DNA from: UBA1724 sp963621575
GTDB taxonomy: Bacteria > Verrucomicrobiota > Lentisphaeria > Oligosphaerales > Oligosphaeraceae
Assembly: GCA_963621575.1 (NCBI GenBank)
Contig: CAVFEH010000001.1
Location: 248,001 to 312,000, forward strand
Length of the DNA stretch: 64,000 nt
Reading direction: 5' to 3'
Below are positions 35,177 through 43,403 of this stretch, one piece after another. Position 1 is the stretch's first letter, and each line of letters starts with the position of its first letter. The position numbers and the translations under genes were made by a program. Under the pieces are notes generated by a model. That model saw nothing but the letters and a program-made list of their open reading frames with translations, had not been told where the DNA came from and did not search any database.

Positions 35177-36388
35177 ATGGAAGAAGAAATCCCCGCCTCC
35201 CGCGACGAACAATCCCTGGACAATCTGAAGAAGGCGCTGCAACTTGCGGCGCTCCAGGAGAATTCCACAGAGGGAAACGCCCTGCGTGCACTGTTGCTGG
35301 GATTCTGCCAGCAGTGTTCCGCCGCATTGCAGAAGGCCAACAGCTACCATGAACTCATCCTGGACGAGCTGGATGCCCGGGGCGGCAACACCTCCTATCT
35401 GGAGATGGCCCAGAAAGAACTCTCCATCATCCAGACTCTCACCGCGCGCATCCGGCAGGAACTGCCCGCCGCCGAAGGCGAACGCCTGAATCTCCCCAGG
35501 GTGGCCGCCTCCGTTGCCGATCTCTACCAGAAACGCCACCCGGACTCCCCTGCCGTCAAGCGAAACCTGGAGCCCACCGCCTTTGTCACGGCGGAGCCCT
35601 TCGAACTACAGGAGCTCCTCCTCCATCTCATGGAAGACCTCCCCCAGGACGCCGGCGAAAACGCCTCCAGGGCCTGGGAGCTCTCCCTGGAAAATCGCGC
35701 CTTCACCCGCCAGGAAGCATCTTTCCTGCCGCTGAAGGACCAGGGAGAATACTCCATGATCCTCCTCCGCCCACAGGACGCCGGGCCTCTCGGAGACATC
35801 AAAGCCCTCAAGCCCTTCTCTCCCGCCCTCGAAGAAAAAGACGCGCCCTCCCCCCTCAATGTCCTCCAGTGGTGCGGCACCGCCGCCCATAACGGCGCCG
35901 GACTCTTCTACGATTCCAGCCTGCCGGACCCCAACGCCGTCCTCATCTTCCCGCGACTCCCGGAGGAAATGGTGGCGCACCCCACGCCCTCCCCCTACCG
36001 ATGGAGGGACGACCGACCCCCCAAGACAATTCTGCTCGTGGACGACGAAGACATGATCTGGGATGTGCTCAGCGACATGCTGCAGGATCTGGGCTACCAG
36101 GTGCTTCTAGCCGGAGACGGCGCGGAGGCCGTGGAGATCTACCGCAGCAATCCGGACGTCGTGGACCTGGTCATGCTGGACATGCTCATGCCCAACATGG
36201 GCGGCCGCGAGACCTTCTTCCTGCTCAAGGAGCTGGATCCCGGCGTGAAGGTCCTGGCAACCAGCGGATACGTTTCCCAGGAGGAAATCCAGGACGTCAT
36301 GGATGCCGGCGCCGCCGGATTCCTCCGAAAGCCCTACCACATCTCCGACCTCGCCAAGAAAATCAAGGAAATCCTCGGCAATGACTGA
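35177..36388 (+). CDS. Receiver-domain protein with degenerate histidine-kinase core
   Basis: 403 residues; AGGAGAG precedes ATG 35177. The C-terminal 120 residues are a full receiver domain: ILLVDDEDMIWDVLSDML (acidic pair Asp-Asp), MLDMLMPNMGG with the phosphoacceptor Asp in VMLDM, ATSGY and the Lys in FLRKPY. The N-terminal 280 residues resemble a HisKA plus ATPase layout (helical ELILDELDARGG and ELQELLLHLMEDLPQDAG where the N box should be), but no H-box His or N-box Asn is visible, so it is unlikely to be an active kinase. A response regulator fed by another kinase is the simplest view. Its stop overlaps the azlC start by 8 bases. Confidence 0.75.
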   Translation: MEEEIPASRDEQSLDNLKKALQLAALQENSTEGNALRALLLGFCQQCSAALQKANSYHELILDELDARGGNTSYLEMAQKELSIIQTLTARIRQELPAAEGERLNLPRVAASVADLYQKRHPDSPAVKRNLEPTAFVTAEPFELQELLLHLMEDLPQDAGENASRAWELSLENRAFTRQEASFLPLKDQGEYSMILLRPQDAGPLGDIKALKPFSPALEEKDAPSPLNVLQWCGTAAHNGAGLFYDSSLPDPNAVLIFPRLPEEMVAHPTPSPYRWRDDRPPKTILLVDDEDMIWDVLSDMLQDLGYQVLLAGDGAEAVEIYRSNPDVVDLVMLDMLMPNMGGRETFFLLKELDPGVKVLATSGYVSQEEIQDVMDAGAAGFLRKPYHISDLAKKIKEILGND

Positions 36389-37163
36389 CCCTGAAACCGA
36401 ACAAACACCCCCTTCCAGCGCGGCGGCCCGCAGAGGGGGTGTCCTGAAGGACGCCCTGCTGGCCGCCTCTCCCGTCATCCTCGGATATCTCACCATGGGC
36501 TTCGCCTTCGGCGTGCTGCTCGTGAAGTCGGTGCCCAACTCCAACGGCTGGTGGTGTCTGGGGTTCAGTGCCGGCGCACTCTCCGGAAGCATGCAGTTCG
36601 CCTCCGTGGAAATGCTCAAAAACGCCACGGAGTACACCCTCTTCAACACCGCGGTCCTGGCACTGCTCATCAATATCCGGTACTGCGTCTACGGCCTGCC
36701 CTTCGTGAAGCTCTTCCGGGAATATCCCTGGCCCCTCCGGCTCTTCCTAATCCTGAATCTCAGCGACGAGAACTACGCGATCATGGCCTCCTCCACCAAG
36801 ACCGGGAAGGAGCGCCGGAATTTCTTCACGCTGGTGGCCCTCTTCGACTACAGTTCCTGGGTGACGGGCACCATCCTGGGGGCCGTCATCGGAACGCACC
36901 TGCACTTCTCCACCGAGGGAATCGACTTCGCCATGGTGGCGCTCTTCGTGGTGATCCTGGTGGATCTCTGCCGGGAGAAGCAGAACCTCTTCCCCGCCGC
37001 CGTGGGCGTCCTGGCCACCACCGCCATCATCGTCCCCACCATGCTCCTCTGCCCGCGGCTGGCCAACAAGACCCTGCTGGCCGCCATGGTCCTCATGACC
37101 GCCGTCCTGGTGGCGAAGCGCCCCCGGGGCAGCCAAACCGCGCAAGGAGGCGACAACGCATGA
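36381..37163 (+). CDS. azlC: AzlC-family branched-chain amino acid exporter, large subunit
   Basis: 260 residues with five to six hydrophobic segments. The AzlC marks are ILGYLTMGFAFGVLL (about 34-48), SGSMQFASVEML (about 69-80), LLINIRYCVYGLPF (about 95-108) and LSDENYAIMAS (about 128-138). With AzlD it exports branched-chain amino acids. The ATG at 36381 overlaps the receiver-protein stop by 8 bases, and the stop overlaps azlD by ATGA, so the three genes are translated together. Confidence 0.93.
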   Translation: MTDPETEQTPPSSAAARRGGVLKDALLAASPVILGYLTMGFAFGVLLVKSVPNSNGWWCLGFSAGALSGSMQFASVEMLKNATEYTLFNTAVLALLINIRYCVYGLPFVKLFREYPWPLRLFLILNLSDENYAIMASSTKTGKERRNFFTLVALFDYSSWVTGTILGAVIGTHLHFSTEGIDFAMVALFVVILVDLCREKQNLFPAAVGVLATTAIIVPTMLLCPRLANKTLLAAMVLMTAVLVAKRPRGSQTAQGGDNA

Positions 37164-37507
37164 CACTCCATCAATTCCTCATGATCGTGGTCATGTGCGC
37201 CATGATTTTCCTTCTGCGCGCATTTCCTTTCCTGGTCTTCCGCGACACCTCCAAGGGCACGCCACCGCTCCTGCTCTACCTGGGACGGGTCCTCACCGCC
37301 GCCGCCATCGCCATGCTGGTGGTCTACGGCCTGGCAAGCCTCTGCGACTTCAAGGATCCACACTTCCAGCGACTCCTCCTGGCCCTCCCCGCCACCCTGG
37401 TCACCATCCTGGTCCACTGGAAGTTCAAGAACTCCCTGGCCTCCATCATCACCGGCACCGGAGTCTACATGGCCCTCCTCCAGACCCTGGGAAAATATCT
37501 CTCCTAG
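37160..37507 (+). CDS. azlD: AzlD-family branched-chain amino acid exporter, small subunit
   Basis: 115 residues with four hydrophobic segments and the AzlD pattern IFLLRAFPFLVF (about 16-27), LLYLGRVLTAAAIAMLVVYGL (about 39-59) and a final LASIITGTGVYMALLQ. It is the small partner of AzlC. The start is inside the azlC stop (ATGA). A strong rho-independent terminator follows the stop by 22 bases. Confidence 0.92.
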   Translation: MTLHQFLMIVVMCAMIFLLRAFPFLVFRDTSKGTPPLLLYLGRVLTAAAIAMLVVYGLASLCDFKDPHFQRLLLALPATLVTILVHWKFKNSLASIITGTGVYMALLQTLGKYLS

Positions 37508-37529
37508 CGTAACAAAATCCCGGCATGCA

Positions 37530-37575
37530 AAGACGCCCGGCCCTTCTAGGGAGCACCGGGCGTCTTCGTTTTTTT
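37530..37575 (+). terminator. Rho-independent terminator after azlD
   Basis: AAGACGCCCGG (37530-37540) pairs with CCGGGCGTCTT (37556-37566), followed by CG and seven T (37569-37575). It ends the receiver-azlCD transcript and lies 10 bases before the stop of the convergent gene. Confidence 0.93.
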
Positions 37576-37585
37576 CTTGCGAGGA

Positions 37586-38095
37586 CTATCGTTCCAAGAA
37601 GGAGCCTTCCAGAAAAGAGACGAAACGCCATTTGGCGTCCTCGTCCTTCCTGAGAATGATCTGCAGGTGGAAATCCTCGTCCAGGCGATACTGGTATTGC
37701 GAGGAATTGGCGCGGCCGTGAATCACGCAATCCACCAGCGCCTCGTCACCCCGTATGGTCATCAACAGATCCACCAAATCCACGGAGAGGTCATCGAGAG
37801 AATAACGCGCACGGGAGACGTGTGACGTCAGTTCGTCGGCGAAGAAGCCGCCGCGGATGGGGATGCCGTGGACGCCCACGTCCACATGGGGGGCCAGGCG
37901 GTTTCTCAGGGAGAGGAGCTTCAGTGCGGCGGCGGCATTGCCCTCACCGGGGCGCTTGGAGACATCCTCGCAGATTCCCGACAATTGCTTGCGCACCTGC
38001 CGTTCGTCGCTCCGGAACCACCGCCAGCCAAAGTATGCGCCAAGGGCGAGGAGGACAATGAGTGCGCCGAGAATCAGTCGGATCTTGTAGTTCAT
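37586..38095 (-). CDS. Small single-pass membrane protein downstream of the MurC fusion
   Basis: 169 residues. An N-terminal membrane anchor (IRLILGALIVLLALGAYFGWRWF, about 5-27) is followed by about 135 residues that look like a helical-plus-beta domain of NTF2-like size (ICEDVSKRPGEGNAAAALKLLSLRNRL, then YQYRLDEDFHLQIILRKDEDAKWRF). I do not recognise the family. Its ATG is within the stop of the TPK-MurC gene (ATGA overlap), so the two are coupled; a role in the cell envelope or with that fusion protein is an inference. In many bacteria FtsQ or MurB occupies this position, but the sequence does not resemble either. Confidence 0.7.
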   Translation of the reverse strand: MNYKIRLILGALIVLLALGAYFGWRWFRSDERQVRKQLSGICEDVSKRPGEGNAAAALKLLSLRNRLAPHVDVGVHGIPIRGGFFADELTSHVSRARYSLDDLSVDLVDLLMTIRGDEALVDCVIHGRANSSQYQYRLDEDFHLQIILRKDEDAKWRFVSFLEGSFLER

Positions 38096-40080
38096 AAGTT
38101 CAGCAGTGTCTTCGCCTTCTTTGCCAGGACCCCTACATCGCCCGCGCCGATGAGCACACTGACTTCGTCCTCATAAGAGGGATGGTCCCACTCCTTCTGG
38201 AGTTCGTGCAGGAAATCCTCCGGGGCGCCGGTGTATAGAGTCGCAGAAGGAACGCTGGTTCCGTCATCCCCCCGCAGCTCCAGGATCCTTTGGACGATTC
38301 TGTCAGCGGAGGCCTCCGGCGCATTCTGTTCCCAGGCCAGGAAAGGCGCCAGGACCACTGTCTTGGCACATTCGCGCTCCAGGATCTCCGCAAAAGAATC
38401 GCCGTATTTCAGAATGCGTTCGAGACGATGGGGCTGGAAGACCGCCAGGAATCGACTGCCGGGATGCGCCTCCTTCAGTGCCTGGAAGCAGGCGGCCAAT
38501 TCCGTGGGATGGTGCGCGTAATCCTCGTATAGGAAGAGCGCATCCTCCCTCTTCGCCAGCAGACACAGTCGTCGATCCACGCCGGGGAAGGTCGCCAGGG
38601 CATCGCAGATTTCCTTCTCTGTGAGTGAAAAAGGCGGTGCCTGAAGGAGTGTCCGGACCATATAGGCGTTTTCCCGGTTGTGCCGTCCCGGCTGCGGGAG
38701 TTCCAGGGGGTGTTTTCCGGGGGCGTCTACGGAGACCAGGCGCACACCCTCCAGTCCTGAAAGAAGCCTGGCGAGCCGTGGCGTATTCCAGGAGATCGTC
38801 TGCTGGGAGTGGCTCGCCAGCGTCCGGAAGCATGTCTCCAACGCAGATTCGCCGCCCACGGACCAGCTATGGTCGCCGTCCACATTGAGGATGATCGTCT
38901 GCTGGGGGAGCATCATCTCCTGGGAGCGGTCCGACTCATCCACCTCGGCGACGAAGTAATTTCCGTTTCCCCAACGGGCATTCCGCTCCCAGCCCACGGG
39001 CGTGCCGCCTATGAGGAATCCGGGATTCATGCCCGCCTCCCAAAGCACGTATGCAATCATGGCGCTGGTGGAGGTCTTTCCGTGGGAGCCGGAGACCGCG
39101 ATCACATGCCGGAAGCGGGGGGCCAGGCGCGCCAGGAACTCGCCGCGCCGGCACTGCGGGATGCCGCGTGTGCGGGCGCAACGGCGTTCGGGGTGGTCCT
39201 CGGGAATGGCGGCGGAATAGACCAACAGGTCGGTCTCCGGCGGAAGGGCATCTCCCGCGCCATCCCGTCCAATGATGATTTGGGCACCGCGTTCCCGCAA
39301 GGCGGTTGTGTAGGTGGATTCCACGGCGTCACTGCCGGAGACGGCAGCACCCGCGTCCAGAAGGAGATGCGCCAATCCCGAGACTCCCACGCCGCCAATT
39401 CCGCAGAAGTGGACGTGGTTCCAGGGGAGCCATTGAGGCGGCAGGCAGTAGTCCTTCCGGGAGAGTTCCCGCCAGGGAAGATAGACAAGAGTTTCGCCCT
39501 TCTCGGGGCACTGGAGTCGCACAGGACTTTTCGTCACCTCATTTAGAGTGCCCTCCCAAAGCCGGGAGAGGGTCGCCTCCGACAAGGGCCAGCGGACGCC
39601 CTCCAGGGAGAGCCGCCCTGCGGGATCCAGGGAAAAGAGAGAGAGCTGGTCCCCTGCCTCCGCTGCGATCTCGGAAGTGCCGCGGCAAGGCAGAAACCGC
39701 CCGTAGTCCGTCCAGAGCTCGGCGTCCGGCTGTTCGGCCAGGATGGCCAGATTTCCCAGGAGGTGGTCCTCCCTGCGGCCGCCTGCGCCCAGGATCAGAA
39801 TGCGTTCTCCGGGATAGGTCTTCCGGCAGAAGCGCAGTGCCTTGGAGAGGTCGTTTGTGAGCTGTTCGGCCTCTGGATGAAGCAGCCCGGAATAGCGCCG
39901 TTTCAGGGCGGGATGGAGGCTGTCCAAATCCCCCACGATGGCATCCGGCCGCCGAAGCCCCCAGGCCTCCAGCTCCTCCATGGCGCCATCGCAGCAGACT
40001 AGATGTTCCGCTTGCCGGAGAGCCTCCAGGGAACGCGCCCGACGGGGAAAGTCCCCGTGGCAAAGAATCACGGTATACAT
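38092..40080 (-). CDS. Fusion of thiamine pyrophosphokinase and UDP-N-acetylmuramate-L-alanine ligase
   Basis: 662 residues in one frame from ATG 40080. Residues 1 to about 205 are a thiamine pyrophosphokinase: MYTVILCHGD, CCDGAMEELEAWG, AIVGDLDSLHP, LTNDLSKALRF and GAGGRREDHLLGNLAIL. From about 220 to the end it is a MurC: HFCGIGGVGVSGLAHLLL, VSGSHGKTSTSAMIAYV (P-loop, about 325-341), EVDESDRS, NVDGDHSW, GVDRRL and DYAHHPTELAA. It should join L-alanine to UDP-MurNAc in the cytoplasm, and the first domain may make thiamine diphosphate. The key residues of both domains look present. Mpl, a MurC relative, is an alternative for the C-terminal part. It sits between thyX and a small membrane protein, and overlaps the latter by ATGA. 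Confidence 0.9.
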   Translation of the reverse strand: MYTVILCHGDFPRRARSLEALRQAEHLVCCDGAMEELEAWGLRRPDAIVGDLDSLHPALKRRYSGLLHPEAEQLTNDLSKALRFCRKTYPGERILILGAGGRREDHLLGNLAILAEQPDAELWTDYGRFLPCRGTSEIAAEAGDQLSLFSLDPAGRLSLEGVRWPLSEATLSRLWEGTLNEVTKSPVRLQCPEKGETLVYLPWRELSRKDYCLPPQWLPWNHVHFCGIGGVGVSGLAHLLLDAGAAVSGSDAVESTYTTALRERGAQIIIGRDGAGDALPPETDLLVYSAAIPEDHPERRCARTRGIPQCRRGEFLARLAPRFRHVIAVSGSHGKTSTSAMIAYVLWEAGMNPGFLIGGTPVGWERNARWGNGNYFVAEVDESDRSQEMMLPQQTIILNVDGDHSWSVGGESALETCFRTLASHSQQTISWNTPRLARLLSGLEGVRLVSVDAPGKHPLELPQPGRHNRENAYMVRTLLQAPPFSLTEKEICDALATFPGVDRRLCLLAKREDALFLYEDYAHHPTELAACFQALKEAHPGSRFLAVFQPHRLERILKYGDSFAEILERECAKTVVLAPFLAWEQNAPEASADRIVQRILELRGDDGTSVPSATLYTGAPEDFLHELQKEWDHPSYEDEVSVLIGAGDVGVLAKKAKTLLNL

Positions 40081-40139
40081 GGCCAGGGCCTCCGCGCCGG
40101 CGCCCGCCCCCCACCGATGAAAAGGCGCCGTCGTCTGAT

Positions 40140-40853
40140 TCAGCAGGCAGGCGTTTCCTTGTTCCAGCCCATGACCTCGGCAACATGGGGCAGTTCGGGG
40201 CGCAGGAGGGTCTTGATGGCCTCGGCATACTGGCGGATCTCCCACTGTGCGTGTGCGCTGGAGCGCAGATCCACAAAACGGAGGAGATTGGAGAGGTCCA
40301 CGGTGGCCCAGAAAGTCGTCATGAGGTTCTGTGTGAGGACGCCGCGTGCCTGCTCGCGGCAGACGCCGCCGGCCAGCAGCGTCTCGTAGGCGCGGAGGCT
40401 GTCCTGGTTTGCCTTGTCAATGGCCGCCCGCATGGCCTGCTGGTCCATGTCCTCGGGAGCCGGCGCGGAAGCCTGCCGGTCGGAGGCGGCCTGTGCGTGG
40501 ATTTCGGGGGGTACGTAAAACTCCAGGTCCACCTCGGTGTAACGGCGGGAGATCTCGTTGTAGCTCCAGGTGCGATGGCGGTGCCACTGAGAGCGCACGA
40601 AGAGCGGGCAATGGACCAGGAAGGTGAAGACCACGTGCTCCAGGGGGGTGTTATGCTGGTTGGCGATGAGGTACTTCAGCAACTTCACGTCGCGGTCGTC
40701 CATCTCCGTGCGCATCTTGCCGAAGGAGACACGGGCCGCATTCACAATGCTGCTCTCCGTGCCCATCTGGTCCACCAGGCCGATCCATCCCTGCCCGCCA
40801 AGCACCATCACGTGCCGCGGCGGAGGGCAATTCACACTCTGCAACTCTGCCAT
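40140..40853 (-). CDS. thyX: Flavin-dependent thymidylate synthase
   Basis: 237 residues. The ThyX motif RHRTWSYNEISRRY is at about residues 90-103. The start ATG 40853 has AGGAG about 10 bases upstream; an in-frame TTG upstream is less likely. ThyX methylates dUMP with methylene-tetrahydrofolate and FAD, independent of ThyA. It lies 59 bases before the TPK-MurC gene on the minus strand and 58 bases after the ACP gene. The residues RVSFGKMR and NLLRFVDLRSSAHAQWEIRQYA match the family's substrate-binding parts. Confidence 0.96.
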   Translation of the reverse strand: MAELQSVNCPPPRHVMVLGGQGWIGLVDQMGTESSIVNAARVSFGKMRTEMDDRDVKLLKYLIANQHNTPLEHVVFTFLVHCPLFVRSQWHRHRTWSYNEISRRYTEVDLEFYVPPEIHAQAASDRQASAPAPEDMDQQAMRAAIDKANQDSLRAYETLLAGGVCREQARGVLTQNLMTTFWATVDLSNLLRFVDLRSSAHAQWEIRQYAEAIKTLLRPELPHVAEVMGWNKETPAC

Positions 40854-40911
40854 GCGCTGAATTCTCCTATGTCCCTGCTTGTTGTGAAACAATGACGGAA
40901 AGGGCCTCCGG

Positions 40912-41157
40912 CTACTTGCCGGCCAGGGGGGCCTCCAGATAGTCGACGCAGCCCTTCAGGGTGGACAACTTGCCGTAGTCCGCCTCGGGGACAACCACCT
41001 TGTAGCGCTTGCGAAGTTCCATGACCACGTCCAGGAAATCCATGGACTCCAGAGTGCCCCGCAGGGAGTCCTCGGGCCCGTAGGACTTCCAGTCCACATC
41101 GGGATTGATTTCATCTAGGATTTCCAGCATTGCGTCATGGATTTCAGGTCTCGTCAT
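40912..41157 (-). CDS. Acyl carrier protein
   Basis: 81 residues from ATG 41157. The fold and length are those of an ACP; the phosphopantetheine serine is in GTLESMDFLDVVMEL (about residue 40), where the usual DSLD motif reads ESMD. It is therefore a diverged, probably specialised ACP and not the housekeeping AcpP. It follows a KAS II gene by 69 bases on the same strand, so the two probably serve one acyl-chain-building system. The upstream open frame is not supported by a ribosome site as good as the one before 41157. Confidence 0.85.
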   Translation of the reverse strand: MTRPEIHDAMLEILDEINPDVDWKSYGPEDSLRGTLESMDFLDVVMELRKRYKVVVPEADYGKLSTLKGCVDYLEAPLAGK

Positions 41158-41226
41158 GGAGGGGTGTTCCTTTTTGTGTAGGTGCGGTTGAGAATGGCCT
41201 TTTGAGGCCACGGAGAGAGGCGTGGG

Positions 41227-42486
41227 CTATTGTTCCAAAGGGTATTTCCCTACGATGGTAACGCAGTTGATGCCCATCATTCCAAAGGAGTTGTTGAGGA
41301 TCACATCCACCTTCTCCACAGTCTTCGGTTCGTTGAGGACCAGATTCGGGAGAGCGCAGGCGGGATCCAGGTTCTCCACATGGATGGTGGGATGGACCAC
41401 GTGGTCCTGGAAGGCGGGGAGATTGCCTGCCAGTTCCAGGGCGGCGGCCGCACCCATGCAGTGTCCGATGAAGCTCTTGGTGTTGTTGAAGTAGGTTTCG
41501 GGGCAGTCCTCCCCGAAGACATTCCGCAGGGCCTCGCATTCCTTGGCATCGCCGGCGGGGGTGCCTGTGGCGTGAGTGTTCACGATGTTCACATCCCGGG
41601 GAACGAGTCCCGCTTTCCGCAGGGCGTGGCGGATGCACTCCGCCTGGCGCTCGGCGTTGGGAAGCACTGCGTCGGTGGCGTCGGAATTGCAGCACCATCC
41701 CAGCAACTCGCCGTAGATCTTCGCGCCACGCGCCAATGCGTGGTCCAGGCGCTCCAGCAGGAAGACCGCGCCGCCCTCGGAGATGACGATGCCGTTCCGA
41801 TCCCGGTCAAAGGGCCGGGATGCCATGGTGGAATCCACGTGGCTTGCCAGGGCATTCTGATTGTGGAAAGCGGCGAAGATGCCGAAGGTGCGGGGGGATT
41901 CGGAGACTCCCCCGGCCAGCGCGTAGTCCACTTCGTCCAGCAACAGCTGTTGCGCTCCGGCCACCAGCCCCATGTTTCCCGCTGCGCAAGCAGCGCCTAC
42001 GGTGCAGTGCGGCCCGTGGATATCGAAGCGAAGAGTCACGGCGCCCGCGGGGGAGTTGGCCACGGTGCGGGGATTGTGGTGGTGGCTCCAGTAGGCGGTG
42101 TCATAGCCATACTGGCTGATCTCGTAGATCTCGTTCTCCGTCTCCACATTGCCGTGCTCCGTGATGCCAAGGTAGACACCCACACGGCCAGTGTCCACGC
42201 CAGAGAGCTCCAGCCCCCCATCCGCCAGGCACTCGCCTGCACAGTAAATCGCAATGGAGCCAGCACGGGTGCCCGTGCGCAAATCCCGCTTCTTCTGATA
42301 CTTCAGGACGTCGAAGTCGCAAAGCCCCGCCGGAGCCTTCCCAAAATACCGCATATCCACCATCCCGATTCCAGAGCGCCCCGTCAACAACGCCTCACGG
42401 AACTCCGCAAGGGAATTGGCGTTGGGAGAAGTCAGGCCCACGCCAGTAATGACGATGCGCCGGGAGGCGGAGGAAGTGCGGCTCAT
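41227..42486 (-). CDS. Beta-ketoacyl-ACP synthase II-like (KAS)
   Basis: 419 residues. The thiolase-fold KAS triad is present: Cys in TVGAACAAGNMG (about 170), His in NTHATGTPAGD (about 310) and His in NNTKSFIGHCMGAAAALELA (about 345). It starts RIVITGVGLTSPNANS as FabF enzymes do. It elongates acyl chains on an ACP. The neighbour is a diverged ACP, while fabH is elsewhere, so the pair may serve a secondary lipid, lipid-A-related or polyketide-type product, which is inference. An A/T-rich TATATTAT at about 42547-42558 on the minus strand is a possible -10 box. Confidence 0.9.
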   Translation of the reverse strand: MSRTSSASRRIVITGVGLTSPNANSLAEFREALLTGRSGIGMVDMRYFGKAPAGLCDFDVLKYQKKRDLRTGTRAGSIAIYCAGECLADGGLELSGVDTGRVGVYLGITEHGNVETENEIYEISQYGYDTAYWSHHHNPRTVANSPAGAVTLRFDIHGPHCTVGAACAAGNMGLVAGAQQLLLDEVDYALAGGVSESPRTFGIFAAFHNQNALASHVDSTMASRPFDRDRNGIVISEGGAVFLLERLDHALARGAKIYGELLGWCCNSDATDAVLPNAERQAECIRHALRKAGLVPRDVNIVNTHATGTPAGDAKECEALRNVFGEDCPETYFNNTKSFIGHCMGAAAALELAGNLPAFQDHVVHPTIHVENLDPACALPNLVLNEPKTVEKVDVILNNSFGMMGINCVTIVGKYPLEQ

Positions 42487-42723
42487 GAAAGGACAACCCT
42501 AGAGAAAGGAACGACAGAACACGGGGACGGACTGTGGATGAAAACGGGATAATATAAAGGGAAGAAAGGAGGGCGCCGTCCAGTCGGAAGGCGCCGGGCC
42601 GTAGGGGGGAAAAGGAGGCTTGCGCTTCCCGTCCCTGGAAGATCGTCGTCAGGCATTGCGCGTCTTTCTTTCCAAGGAAGATTTCCGGCAGGCTCGCCAC
42701 TGTTGCGCACCAAAGGGGGCGTT

Positions 42724-43323
42724 CTACCCCTCCACCCGGAACAGTCGGCACATATCATGGAAGCGTTCCAGGGTCTTGGGACCAAACTTTTCGAGACCGT
42801 GGAGAATTCTGTCGAGGGACTTTTCCTCCATGTTTCCGGACTTGGAGAAGAACTTGTCGGCGAGGCAAACCAGTTTTTCCTCGGGGGTGAGGGGGAGGAA
42901 GTCCCTTGGGGGGAGCGGGAGGTTCTGCCGGAGGATCTCCTCACGGTCCAATCCGGCGCCGGTGTGCCGTTCGCAGATCCGCGCCAAGGGTTCCATGATG
43001 GTCAGGCAGCCATTCTCCCGTCCGTATTTCCGGAGCATCTGCGCACCCAGGAGGCCGTGCCGGAGATAGTGCTCCGTTCCCTGGCAGAGAATCGAAGGCG
43101 CATGGCACTGCCCCACACCGATGTCGTGGAGAAGAGCGCCGGCTTCCACAAGGGAGGCATCCAGGGGAAGACGACTACGCTCCAATAGCTCCAGGGATTT
43201 TTGGCACACCTGTTCGCTGTGGTGTTTGAGCAGTCGTCGCAGAGGGGTGTCTTCGGGATAGAAGACGAGGAAGAGTTTCTTGGGATCCCGTTGATCCATG
43301 TCGTGAACATTGCTGACAAACAT
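42724..43323 (-). CDS. HD-domain hydrolase
   Basis: 199 residues from ATG 43323. HD motifs are in order: HHSEQVCQKSLELLE (about 33), LVEAGALLHDIGVGQCH (the HD pair at about 62), HYLRHGLLGAQMLRKYG (about 80), and ERHTGAGLDREEI; the last part is YEKLVCLADKFFS-like (EEKLVCLADKFFS, about 150), where the Asp coordinates metal. The family includes phosphohydrolases of nucleotides and signalling molecules; the substrate is unknown. The start is uncertain: ATG 43299 and GTG 43377 are also in frame. A run of G on the coding strand lies between 43350 and 43368, in the leader or the first codons. Confidence 0.8.
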   Translation of the reverse strand: MFVSNVHDMDQRDPKKLFLVFYPEDTPLRRLLKHHSEQVCQKSLELLERSRLPLDASLVEAGALLHDIGVGQCHAPSILCQGTEHYLRHGLLGAQMLRKYGRENGCLTIMEPLARICERHTGAGLDREEILRQNLPLPPRDFLPLTPEEKLVCLADKFFSKSGNMEEKSLDRILHGLEKFGPKTLERFHDMCRLFRVEG

Positions 43324-43349
43324 GCGCGCGGTTCCAATGCCGTCTTTGG

Positions 43350-43368
43350 CCCCTCCCCTCCCCCCCCC
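43350..43368 (-). other. G-quadruplex-capable G tract before or in the HD gene
   Basis: The minus strand reads nine G, A, four G, A, four G. The nine-G run can supply two G-tracts, so four tracts with one-base loops are possible. It lies 27 bases upstream of ATG 43323, so it could affect translation or transcription of the HD gene. It is also a site at risk of sequencing length errors. Confidence 0.5.
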
Positions 43369-43403
43369 GGGATGCACGGGCTCGAAAGGCTCTTTAATGA
43401 TAT

